From: Kuschelorhynchus macadamiae
Taxonomy: Eukaryota; Arthropoda; Insecta; Coleoptera; Curculionidae
NCBI GenBank assembly: GCA_030620095.1
Contig: JAUTXW010004485.1
Span: forward strand, 523,501-587,500
Length of the DNA: 64,000 bases
Direction: 5' to 3'
This document shows positions 33,246 through 43,062 of this stretch, piece after piece (within the stretch, counting starts at the first letter, position 1; the number at the start of each line of letters is the position of its first letter). Both the position numbers and the translations under genes were made by a program. The notes under the pieces were generated by a model, which was given only the letters and a program-made list of their open reading frames with translations, had not been told where the DNA came from and did no database searches.

Positions 33246-33330
33246 AAAATCAGTTAGATTAATAAAAAAAAAAAAAAACAGTTTTTATAAATATTTTGCA
33301 TCATATTTCCTTGTAACCTAGACCAAATAA

Positions 33331-33642
33331 TGCTAACAAAAATTTATTTTCGGGGTTTAGAAAATATATTATGCAGCACCAATAACATTTCAGCAACAAG
33401 TTCAGTCGATTTTAATCAGTTATTTAATCCACAGTTTAAAGAGATTCCTTGGTCGTCTATTCTCGGCCCGTGTGTAAAACTATCGTTTTCCATTAGTTTA
33501 GGCCAATTTAAAAAGCGTTAATACAAGCGTATACAAAGCATGAAATCAGTTATGTTTGCTAACAAAAATTTATTTTCGGGGTTTAGAAAATATATTATGC
33601 AGCACCAATAACATTTGAGTTGCGATTTTAATCAGTTATTTA
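33331..33642. repeat. Direct repeat pair, about 60-90 bp, 225 bp apart
   Basis: GCTAACAAAAATTTATTTTC and the following bases to CACCAATAACATTT occur at 33331-33390 and again at 33556-33613 without visible differences; similarity continues through TTTTAATCAGTTATTTAA. A local duplication; no gene recognised. Confidence 0.8.
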
Positions 33643-33659
33643 ACTATAAAAATCGTTTT

Positions 33660-35121
33660 CCAAATAATTAATTCGGTTATGTTTTATTTAGGAAATTTTA
33701 CTAATGATGCTAATTCCTACTAAACGCAAATAATTAATTCCGTGGGATTTCATGACTCTAATGCAAAATGTTTTGCTGATTAGGCCGATCAAATGAAATT
33801 TACTAATAGTTCGAATAAGGATTTATTAGTATTATCCCAACCTAATGTAGCAAACGAAAATTTCATATGGTTGACCAGATTTACCTGATTATTGTTGACC
33901 TCATGTATCTCACAATATATTTGTGCTAGATACAGTGGATTTAATTGTTTACCTTTCTAATTGTGTTGGAGTATTATTTTCGTGCAGGATGGGGATAGGA
34001 TAGATTCATCAATTCGATAAAAAAAGTTTTTCATATTCACTGCTAGAACGAAAACCTTTAAACAAAAATAACTCTTTGTTTCTTTTGAAGTTTCACTTTA
34101 TTGTTTTTATTGATAGAGTTTTTCCTAGGCTGGTACGAACTTTCTTAATTCAAATAAGACATATGGATTATGATAGTGCATACATTGAAAAAAAAGTCAT
34201 TCGGATCAAAAAAATATATAGTCTATCCAAACAAATATTGCTTTGATTATTGCCAAGCAAGTGCCTTGTTTGTTTCAAATATCTAACTAATTTGTATCCA
34301 ATTACAATTTTTATACAGTTTAAACAAATATTATTTTAAGTTAAACCATTTGTTGAGTCTATACACAAAATTGAAGTATATATTTGTTTATTTTAAATGT
34401 GATTGTTTATTTCACCTATTGTTGGATATATTTCGTTTAAATCGTTGTATTATTACACTTAAATGCATCATTTATTCAACTAGAATAAATAAATATTTCA
34501 TTACAAATAAATCATTTTTTTGGACAAAATAAATGTTTTATTTAATGTGAGTAAATTATTTATTTATGATTTGGATCGTATTTGTTTGTTTTAAATAAAT
34601 AGGTATTTCATATAGTATATCTATATATTCATATTAAACAAGTATATACGGATTCTAACCGTTGTAATATTTGTTTGTAATTAATAAATGCAGATTGAAA
34701 TGCAAAAATTGCTTTTTTGTTTTATAAACAAATTCTTTTTTACCAAATCTTGTCCATAATTCCTATATTTGAGAAAATATGTTATGTACTTCGATTATTA
34801 TATATGAAATAATTTTATAAGTATAACAACAAACGAAAAGATTTTATAAACAATAATTTTTCTGAAAAAGTTTTGTTTAGTTTTATAAAAACAATTTTTG
34901 TATTTCATTCTGTATTCATTAATTACAAACAAATAGTAGTATGATGTGTATACTCCATTATAAAAAAATGTATATTATAATATGTGTTTCTACACATTTA
35001 GTACATCCAGATGGAAGTTAAGACGATTTAAAGGAAAATTCAAGCAACTAATGTTTATATTTACTTATATTTTGAAACAAATAATCTATTCTTATAATAT
35101 AAAGATATAATATACTGTTTA

Positions 35122-35175
<54 letters not shown>

Positions 35176-36225
35176 AATATATAAATTCTTATTTTATTAT
35201 ATTTCTTATTTTTATTTTATGACATTTGTCTGTATATAACTTCAGCTTAATTATCTTTTAATTATTATACACACAATTAATTTCATCACAATTTCATTTT
35301 TTATTAGCTTTGTTTATTTTTAAATCCATACAAAACGTTTTAAAATACCCTATAAGCAAATTTGCTTGGTTATGTTACATAGTTGTCGCAAGCTTTCAAA
35401 CGAATATTTCAAAAATCACATGTAAAGATGACCTTTTATTAAAATAAACAATAAATAGTTATTCCTTTGAATCATATCTATAGTTTTATTTTGAACAACT
35501 GTTGATCCGTACTGTTGTATGTAAAATATTCGAAGTTTAAAGATATAATATATTGGCTCACATCTTACCTTTTAACGTTGGCCATATATAGCCTAATTTC
35601 CAGGTGTCTAAAAATTCTGAACGTCCGCGTCTATTATTTATATTATTGCAATCTTTTCAATAAAAAAACTTTTCGCTAATAAATATTCTCTTCTAAACAC
35701 CTTAACGTACATCACACAATGCCCGCGTAACGAGGAAATGGCAAATGACGGTGTCGTCCTGCAAATCACTTCACGCCGGATGATGATCCCCCAAGTACTG
35801 TCCAACTGATATCAATACTTATTTGATTTAAACAAATCGCTTTTGATCTTCATAAACGAACGTTTGACTGAATGTTCTGGTTGTTTCTTTGCAGGTCATC
35901 TTTTAACATTTGTACTTTTGTTTAATGTAAACAAATATACATTTAAATGAAGGCAATATTAGTCAAATATTCGAAAAAAAATTAAACAAGGCAATTTAGT
36001 TCCATCAAACTCCGATTATTTGATATAAAAGAATTTAGTTTAATTTAAACAAAAACTTTTTAAACAAATATTTATTAGGAGTATTCTGGACCTATTTTTA
36101 TCAATGTAGACAGCTGAGTTTCACTACATATTAGTATGGTCTATAACACAGCGTTTCGCATTTACTAACATTTTTCTTCAGTTTTTATCTATGTTCAAAT
36201 TAATAGAATTAAAATAGTTTAATTC
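33660..36225. other. AT-rich DNA with many AAACAAATA-type motifs and a (TA)n tract
   Basis: No gene is recognisable over 2.5 kb. AAACAAAT or its reverse ATTTGTTT recurs at least a dozen times, for example near 34228, 34322, 34383, 34580, 34669, 34929, 35080, 35830, 35930 and 36063. A TA tract lies at 35124-35172. Confidence 0.6.
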
Positions 36226-36229
36226 TTTT

Positions 36230-36680
36230 TTAAATGTTTCTATTTTGCACTAGTAGAATCCCACCTTAGGTATGGTATCTGCTTTGGGGTTCGTGCTCAC
36301 AATACCTGTTTAATTCTGTGTTTGTTCTACAAAAGCGAGCACTAAGATATATGTGTACTGTTAATATTCGTGATTCTTGCCGTCCCTTGTTCGTTAAGTA
36401 CAAAATTTTAACTGTTTCAAATTTATAAAAAATATAAGCACGAATTATATTTGCCCTCACATTATAATACGCGGCAGTCACATTATCTTAACCTGTCTAT
36501 TCTTCGAAAGGAATTAATCAAAAATTCATTTGTATATGTCGGTAAAAAATTGTTTAATCATCTTCCTTTTAAGTCTTAGAAAGCAACAGTGTAAAACAAA
36601 ATTTAGAAAATAAACAAAGAAACTCTTGCTAGAGAAGGCATATTACACCTTGATTGAATTTAACAGATTTAATTAGCACT
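36230..36680 (+). pseudogene. C-terminal fragment of a jockey-like retrotransposon
   Basis: Plus-strand peptides in shifting frames: FALVESHLRYGI, then VLQKRALRYMCTVNIRDSCR and PLFVKYKILTVSNL, HYNTRQSHYLNL, VYVGKKLFNHLPFKS and a final LLEKAYYTLIEFNRFN before a stop near 36673. This is the order of the post-thumb region in jockey-like elements (compare 9190-9560 in this window). The longer minus-strand frame over 36266-36481 is an antisense shadow. Confidence 0.7.
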
Positions 36681-36814
36681 ATTCCTATTTCATTTTAAAT
36701 CATTGACACAATTTTACTTTATTGTGTGTTTTGTTTGTGTCTGTAACTAAAATGACAGATTGAGGTGTTTTTGACTATGCCTTGTTGTTGCCTTAATGTG
36801 ATGCCATCCTTACA

Positions 36815-37365
36815 ATGCATTTACCAATTAATAATAGGTCAGTTTTACACTCATCAACTCAAACACTACTTCTAGAAACGGTTAACGCGTCTACACAAGT
36901 TTCTATAACTGATTTAGAAAAAACTCAAATAAATAAAAGTGATATTGCTATTCAAACTAATAGTAATGGTTCAGAAGAAAGAAAGAAAGAAGGAAACTAA
37001 AATGGAAGCATGTCAAACCACTAGCATCCTTTCGTTCAATAGTCCCAGAAAACGTAAACTGAAGAGACGCATACATGACCTAGAAAAACAATTAAACATT
37101 ACACGTGGAAGTGAAGACATTACGCTTGAAGACGTTCAAAAGTTTTTAAAAAATAATTACCCGGAAGAATTTGTTAGTTTCTTTACAGCTCAGTTAGATT
37201 TAGTAAATAAATCCCCTGGATTGGTACCCTGGGTTACAACAGCTTTGTCCTTAAAGCATTAGAGCTAAGAGTTAATTTATTAGAACCCATTTCTAAAGAT
37301 TGCGTAATATGTGTAGACGAAATCATGTCACTTAAATCCAATCCAATAAAGCAAGTGCTTGCCGG
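36815..37365 (+). pseudogene. P-element/THAP9-like transposase fragment
   Basis: Two overlapping plus frames give STQTLLLETVNASTQVS, then ACQTTSILSFNSPRKRKLKR with a following coiled-coil-like stretch (RRIHDLEKQLNI), and EDVQKFLKNNYPEEFVSFFT. In a third frame CVICVDEIMSLKSN (about 37297-37338) matches the C-x-x-C-x-D-E-M-S-L-K-S-N block that carries the first catalytic Asp in P/THAP9-type transposases. The THAP zinc finger upstream is absent, and the rest of the catalytic domain is missing after about 37365, where CCG|GTGAGT resembles a splice donor. Function is inferred from the single block plus the leucine-rich region. Confidence 0.55.
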
Positions 37366-37550
37366 TGAGTTTTTGATCCCAATACTTCAAAGGACTTGAG
37401 TTCACTGACGTTACTGTCTTGTTTATTTATACTGTGACTATATATTTCACATATTTCATTTAACCCGTATTTTCCCGTTCTATATTTTTTAATGGCTCCT
37501 TTCATATCCGTCTCTGACCACTGGCTATATTTAAGGCCTTTTTGGACCAT
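37350..37550 (-). pseudogene. Psq-type HTH fragment of a pogo-like transposase
   Basis: Minus strand: LKYSQWSETDMKGAIKKYRT and GKYGLNEICEIYS form a pipsqueak/CENP-B-type HTH. NVSELKSFEVLGSKT follows, as in the linker after the HTH of pogo-like proteins. The similarity stops near 37365, where the frame runs antisense into the P-like fragment, so this is an isolated N-terminal piece. Confidence 0.6.
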
Positions 37551-37559
37551 TCTGTAAAA

Positions 37560-38780
37560 AAAATTGAAATGAGTATCCTGTATTGTACCAGTACAAATTA
37601 GGCAACTAATGAGTGGTACAAATTAGGAAATAAGCATTTGTTTCTAAGATTTACAAAGCTATTGCCGGTATAAGGTTAATCAAGCTACAAAAGTAGTAAA
37701 AACATTGTTCAAAGACTAATTGTTTGGTAAAAACAGATTATAACTTAAGAAAAACCTTACATTTTGTCTTAAAACTTATGAAAAGACATAGAAACTTACA
37801 TCAAACTTGAAGTAAACAAGCAACTCGGTTTTTCACTGCCGGTAACTTTGCTACACCTGTGATTTCTTACACTCTGACTATTTCCAGATATAACTTTCCA
37901 ATTTAACACATAGATCCATACACAAAAGATTTCTTAAATATTAAAGTGGTACAATTTAGGAGGCAGTACAGTTTAGGATATTTTCCCCTATTAAATGTGA
38001 TATAGAGGTAAATACATGGCAGCCAATAAAAATGTTTTAAGAAAAAGTATATGTGTGTTACTAAATGACTATGGTCTGAACTAAATTGGGTCAAATTTTA
38101 CTATTTCTAATGAAAGGAAAGTTCTTGGTAAAGGAAAATTACTGATTTTTAACGCTATAAAAGAATGCTGGCTTTTTCAGATTTACCTTACTGAGTTTTC
38201 TTCCTGATTGGATTTGTTTCAAATTAGTTTCCCGCAAAAAATAAAAACATAAAAAACAATTTTGAATTATTCTAGAGTAGAAATATTTTATTTCATAATT
38301 TAATTTAAGTGTTGCGTGGATAATTTTAAAATTGGCAAACAGATCGCAAATTTGATTATCTAAATTAACGATGCATTTGTATTTGTGTATATGTATTTCA
38401 TTTTGTAACCTCAACAAATATAATATTTGCCATTGTTAATATTTTACCAGTACGAAAATATTTAGCTTTCAATATTAATTTTTAATGATTAAATAATATG
38501 TGGTCAAATAAGTACTTTAATTATTTGAGTATTTAGGGAATTCAATAACTTTTTTTTATATAAAAATATGTTATTCACCAGAGGCAAATACTGAGTGTTA
38601 ATAAATTAACATAATAAATAATTATCACTTTCGGTCTTATGCTATTTAAATCTATATTATTTAACGAAGACAAATTTTTCATCAGGTTCGTGAGAGAGAA
38701 AAATCGGGTTCCTGATTAATTACGATTCTCCTCAAACTACAAAGTTAAAAAGCTGAATTTTAGCACACAGGTTGATTGTG
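37560..38780. other. No recognisable gene
   Basis: AT-rich sequence; no conserved peptide or repeat boundary was identified. Confidence 0.5.
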
Positions 38781-38785
38781 TGGAG

Positions 38786-39040
38786 CAGTCATCCCCAACC
38801 CGTCGATCGCGACCTACCGGTAGCTCGCGAAGATATTTCTGGTAGCTCACAACATATCTTGTAAAAATCATAGAAGCGTCTATAAATTTTGAAAAAAAAT
38901 CACTATATGAAAACAGGCAACGGCAACACTGGGGTGAGCGCTCTGGACAACAGCTGCTAGAATTGACAAGAGCGCCAGCATCGCGGGAATGTTTGAAAAC
39001 ACGAGAACGATCTAGATTGCGATAAATGCGCATGTCGGGG
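38786..39040. mobile_element. hAT-type MITE
   Basis: The left end CAGTCATCCCCAACCCGTCG followed by ATCGCGACCTACCGGTAGCT is typical of small non-autonomous hAT elements that start CAGnnnTCCCCAAC. The right side contains TGTCGGGGATA (39033-39043), a partial inverted match. GC content is higher than in the surroundings. The right end is approximate and the target duplication was not resolved. Confidence 0.5.
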
Positions 39041-39545
39041 ATACAAACAACGCGTTCAGTTTAAAACTGAAAGGCATTAGACGTAACGGTAATTCCGGGA
39101 GAGATGGCCCATCGGGTTAGATGGATATATCCGATAATTTTAAACCCACGGTACCGTTACTTTAACCACCTGTTTTATACATTTCGTGTATATCGTGCCT
39201 CATTTTTTGGTTGATTTTTGTGCAATTTTGGGTAAGTTATGTTAAAAACATTATTCTACGGACATGAAAAATATTTAAGACCTATAATAAAATTACTTTT
39301 TTGACTCCCCATTGCATTTTTTGTTCGTAATTGTTGCTAATCTTTACTTTAGGGTTCTTTGAGGTTATGTTAACGTACCGAACATTCCATAATTGCACTA
39401 GGGTTTTTGCGATATCTACTGGGCCATCTCTCCCAGACTTTTGGGATAGATGGCCCAACGGGTATCCGGGTTAGTTGGCTCACGAGCTATCTATCCCGGA
39501 CTGTATAATAGTGTATAATTTGTATTGTATATTTTTATTCTAGTC

Positions 39546-41453
39546 ATGCCAACAAAATATAATAGAAAAGGGACGGTGCAAAGAGGAAACTGGACTGAAG
39601 AAGATCTGGTTAAGGCTGCAGAAGCGGTCAGAAATGGTGTAATGGGAGTAAGGGAAGCGTGTCGTACTTTTAATGATATTCCTCCTCCAACATTTCGGAG
39701 ACGATTTAAAAAGTCCGATTTTACTAAAAGAACTCTCGGGCCACCCTCTGTTCTTGGCAGCCAGAATGAATTGAAAATTAAGTTTCATATACAAAAACTA
39801 CAAAAACATGGGTTTGCACCGACGCGTGAATGTGTCAGAGCAATGGCGTTTTACTTAGCAGAACAGCTTAAGATTAAACACAGGTTTAATAAAGACAAGA
39901 AGCTTGCCGGCTATGACTGGTTAAATATGTTTTTACTGCGGAACCCTGATCTAAGTGTTAGAAAGGCTGAAGGTGTTTCACTAGCTCGCTGCAAAGGAAT
40001 GAATAAAACAGAAATCTCGACGTACTTTAATCTATTGGAAACAACATTAATGCAAGCTGGTTTAATAAACAAGCCTGGTCACTTATTTAATATGGATGAA
40101 ACTGGGCTTCAATTAAACAATAAGCCGGGTTACGTTATTGCACAGAGAGGCTCAAAAAATGTTGCGGCAATTACTTCATCTGAAAAGGGAGAAACCATAA
40201 CAGTGATTTCGTGCAGTAACGCAGAAGGATTTTATATACCACCTGCCTGTATATTCAAAGGAAAAAACAAAAAAGCCGAATTCGAAGATGGTATGCCACC
40301 GGGCTCAGTTGTATATATGAATGAAAAATCAACTTACATTAACACAGATTTGATGTTTACCTGGTTAAAAGATCAGTTTATTCCACGAAAACCAGAAGGA
40401 AAGGTTTTACTTCTACTAGATGGCCATGCGAGTCATTGCAATTCTCCAGAAATGCTTGAATATGCCGATGATCATGGTGTTATTCTCTTTTGCTTACCTG
40501 GTCATACAACTCAGTTTCTCCAACCGTTAGACAGGTGTTTCTTTAAGAGCCTTAAAGCATATTTTAATAAAGCTTGTAATACATTTGTAAAAGCAAACCC
40601 TACCAGAAAAATTTCTCGGTTACAATTTGGACAACTGTTGTCGGAGGCATGGTCGAAATCAGCGACGGTTGATAATGCTGTGTCGGCTTTTAAATCAACT
40701 GGAATTTGTCCTTTTAATCCAGGAGCTATCCCGGAATATGCATACTTGGGGTCCGAAGAGGAGGAATTTAATAATACAGGTTAGTGCAAATTTCACGAAT
40801 TTATTGTAAACCTAGGTCTAATCTTGATTTTTTTAATTTCAGTTAACGCGATGGAACCTAATAAAACTACTGAAACATCAGATCAAGAAATTCCATTTAC
40901 CTCAGCCTCAGAACCAGAACCTCAACCAGAGATGCCAAATACCGATCAAGACAATCCCGATAACGCCAATCTCGATGAAGACACTCCCGGAACACTCCTT
41001 AATAAATTCTCTCCTGTACCCAGCACCTCTTCAGCTGCCATACAAAAAGTTCGAGGAAGGGCAAAGCAAGTAGCAGCTGTATTAACGTGCCAAGGTCACA
41101 TCGAAAAAAGAAAATGCGCTGTTGAACGCAAGAAAGAAGAAGAACAGAAAAAAGAATTGAAGAGAAAGACCTTAACGATGAAAAAGAATAAAGGAAAAAA
41201 ACAAAGAATGAAAATGGAAGAGTCCTCCACAGACGATGATATGTCAGATGAGTTGGTGACTCAGTCTGATGACAGTCCAGAAGAAGAAGACGAGACAGAG
41301 TGCCTTGGTTGTGGTGAACACTATAACGTTACCACAAAAAACGATGATTGGATCAAATGCTTACACTGCCAAAGGTGGTTCCACGAAAGTTGTTCGAAGT
41401 TTATAAACCTCTGTGACCTGTGTGGTAAAATATTGTCCAAAAAAAGGGGTTAG
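39546..41453 (+). CDS. Pogo-like transposase with C-terminal PHD-type finger, two exons
   Basis: Exon 1 (39546-40779) and exon 2 (40843-41453) join in frame across a 63-bp GT..AG intron to give 614 residues. I chose ATG 39546 because the upstream extension has no ATG and contains an acceptor-like TTTTATTCTAG. Domains: psq-type HTH (about 16-56, NWTEEDLVKAAEAVRN), CENP-B-type HTH (about 90-150, YDWLNMFLLRNPDLSVRKAE), and DDE_1 catalytic domain with Asp184 (NMDETGLQ), Asp292 (LLLLDGHASH) and Asp329 (FLQPLDRCFF), giving DD36D spacing as in pogo. The region coded by exon 2 is acidic and lysine-rich. It ends in a C4HC3 pattern: ECLGCGE, KCLHC, WFHESC, CDLC. No lesion is visible. It would cut and paste elements with the matching ends. 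A donor-like GGGTAAGTTA at 39232 suggests a 5' UTR intron to 39543. Confidence 0.88.
40780..40842 (+). other. Intron of the pogo-like transposase gene
   Basis: Donor ACAG|GTTAGT and acceptor TTTTTTTAATTTCAG|TT. The length is 63 bp, and TCTAAT about 30 bp before the acceptor can serve as a branch site. The exon frames agree only after its removal. Confidence 0.75.
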
Positions 41454-41627
41454 ATCATAAAAGTTTCTTCGGGCCATCTCACCCTACATGCTTGGGCCAA
41501 CTAACCCATAGTATGCGGGAGAGTTGGCCCAGGTGGCCATTTTTTTTCTTAATATTTTTTAAGCTAGTTGTTTGACTTAATTGTTAAATAATATTTATAA
41601 CCTAATATTATATGTGTTTTAAAGTTA

Positions 41628-41633
41628 AATAAA
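41628..41633 (+). terminator. Polyadenylation signal AATAAA of the pogo-like gene
   Basis: It lies 175 bp after the stop codon and inside the right terminal repeat region. Confidence 0.5.
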
Positions 41634-41899
41634 TATTTTGTGTTTGATTATCCCTTTGGAATTTAATTTTACGCCATTTAAAAAAAAGGGGAGCCAACTC
41701 TCCCGGACTTACCCTACAAGTTTCATTCTGAATAAGAAGAACAGTATTTTTGTTACAGAGGTTAAAGGTAAAAATGTATGTTGAGAGGCATCATAAAAGT
41801 GTACATCCGAATTTTAAAATATATTTGCCATTGCATGTTGTCAGCAGGAAAGAAAAATTGAAACAATTAAAGAACTAGTTAATTGGAAAACAGTCAATA

Positions 41900-42030
41900 T
41901 TTTTAAAAGCAGTTGACAAAAATAAGTCTACAATGGAAGCATCATACCGTGTGTTCCAAATAATTGAACAAAAAAATAAACCGTATGAAGACGGGGAAAT
42001 GATAAAACATGGGTTTTTAAAAGCTGCAGA
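41900..42030 (+). pseudogene. Small hAT transposase remnant
   Basis: The plus strand gives EASYRVFQIIEQKNKPYEDG and EMIKHGFLKAADF, matching the segment after the BED finger in GTF2IRD2-like hAT proteins (ASYxVxxxIAxxxKPxxxGExIK). Only this piece is present. Confidence 0.5.
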
Positions 42031-42095
42031 TTTCTGTATCAATGTTCCCCATGTATCAATATGCCCCCCTTTCCTCTTTTTCAGCATTATTTTTT

Positions 42096-42157
42096 ATGAT
42101 ATAAACTAAAATAACTTATCTTAACCGAGACTATTTATAGGTAAATGTGGCCTTAAT
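42096..42157 (-). repeat. Solo fragment of the Penelope family C 3' region
   Basis: GATATAAACTAAAATAACTT to AATGTGG is nearly identical to 43009-43062 of the complete insertion in the same orientation. It includes the CTATAAATAG box (minus strand) but not the ribozyme. Confidence 0.75.
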
Positions 42158-42235
42158 TGAGAAAAATCAAAAATTATAACAGAACTAAAAAGTACCTTAA
42201 AGCAGTGTAAAAACCTTGTGTCCGATAAACTAAAA

Positions 42236-42365
42236 TTCAAACACTTCTTTGGGAAATCGATTTTGCTAAAACTTTATTTATGCACTAATTTGATGCCACA
42301 AAAAAACAAAAAAAACATTTATTTTGTCCTAGGATATATGGTTGAACTTCTTTTTTGTGTATTTA
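42236..42365. repeat. Repeat shared with both flanks of the Crypton (copy 1)
   Basis: AAATCGATTTTGCTAAAACT and CATTTATTTTGTCCTAGGAT recur at 45875-45965, with a shorter match at 46200-46225. The copies sit on opposite sides of the Crypton. Confidence 0.6.
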
Positions 42366-42639
42366 TTGCGAATATTCCACTCATGTACAAATTTTCCCGT
42401 AAGACTGGTGGTGTTTTCGAAAAGTTATAGCGGAAATACCACGTCGTCTAGGAAACATGGTGTTTCCACTTACCTGGTTAGGTGTGGTTACATACCTAAC
42501 CAAAAAATGAAATCTTGACAATATGAAACCTGCTTCTGAGAGCCGCTAGAGTCCCTAGAAACTGATTTTTTTAAGTATTTTTCAAACATTTTTGAAAAGT
42601 TGTCAGTATAAATAATCGCTTTGGGCTAGTTCAAGAAGA

Positions 42640-42917
42640 GGGAATTGATGAAAATATAATTGGAAGCGAACCAAGAAACACCGTTAAATCTAAAAAGAGC
42701 ATATGGAGACAGTTTATGTCATTTTGCGATGGAAAAAACTATACGTTTGACCAAGATACTCCAGTATCTTGGTCAAACTAGCAATGATTTTGAAAAACTG
42801 GGCCTACAATATGCGAAAAATGAACGGGGAGGAATATAAAGAAGGCACGGTAAAAATTGTTTAGAATGTGACGGCGAAATTATTGATGGAAAGGTATTTC
42901 AATGAATACAAAATTAA
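42640..42917 (+). pseudogene. Crypton-type tyrosine recombinase, 5' part
   Basis: The plus strand reads EPRNTVKSKKSIWRQFMSFC, then, after an internal deletion and frameshift, ILKNWAYNMRKMNGEEYKEG and VTAKLLMERYFNEYKIK. This is the N-terminal core-binding region of Crypton-like recombinases (related to the DUF3504 domain of ZMYM-type proteins). The reading stops at the insertion point of a Penelope element and resumes at 44456. Confidence 0.65.
42905..42917. repeat. 13-bp target site duplication, left
   Basis: AATACAAAATTAA, repeated exactly at 44456-44468 on the other side of the Penelope family C insertion. Confidence 0.85.
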
Positions 42918-42965
42918 GTTCAAAATACAAGAGTTCTAACCACACTACACCACAACTTGTTACGT

Positions 42966-43008
42966 TCTGGACGCGCGTTTCGCTAACCAAGTTAGCATCA
43001 TCAGCAGA
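42966..43008 (-). ncRNA. Canonical minimal hammerhead ribozyme of Penelope family C
   Basis: On the minus strand: stem I TCTG (43008-43005) with CAGA (42969-42966); core CTGATGA (43004-42998), an exact CUGANGA; one extra T; stem II GCTAAC/GTTAGC with a TTG loop; GAAA (42981-42978); stem III AC/GT closing a GCGC loop; cleavage-site GTC (42972-42970). Every conserved core position is present. Self-cleavage would fall between 42970 and 42969. Hammerheads of this small type are known from Penelope pseudo-LTRs, where they process the transcript ends. Confidence 0.85.
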
Positions 43009-43062
43009 TGATATAAACTAAAGTAACTTATCCTAACCGAGACTATTTATAGGTAAATGTGG

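Larger units (their letters stand above)
39086..41714 (+). mobile_element. Apparently intact pogo-like DNA transposon
   Basis: TA dinucleotides flank the element (39084-39085 and 41715-41716). The ends are inverted: GGTAATTCCGGGAGAGATGG on the left and, read inwards, GGTAAGTCCGGGAGAGTTGG on the right. Several further GGGAGAG(A/T)TGGCCC-like motifs lie inside both ends (39416-39500, 41466-41535). The interior holds one two-exon transposase gene without frameshifts or internal stops, and a polyadenylation signal. It is the only element here with all parts needed for mobility. Confidence 0.85.

Noticed and set aside
36266..36481. 71-codon minus-strand frame
   Set aside because: It is antisense to a jockey-like C-terminal fragment that reads better on the plus strand.
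38737..39033. 98-codon minus-strand frame
   Set aside because: It lies across a hAT-type MITE and has no homology that I recognise.
42471..42505. Hairpin GGTTAGGT..ACCTAACC
   Set aside because: A short 8-bp hairpin without ribozyme, terminator or element context; probably chance.
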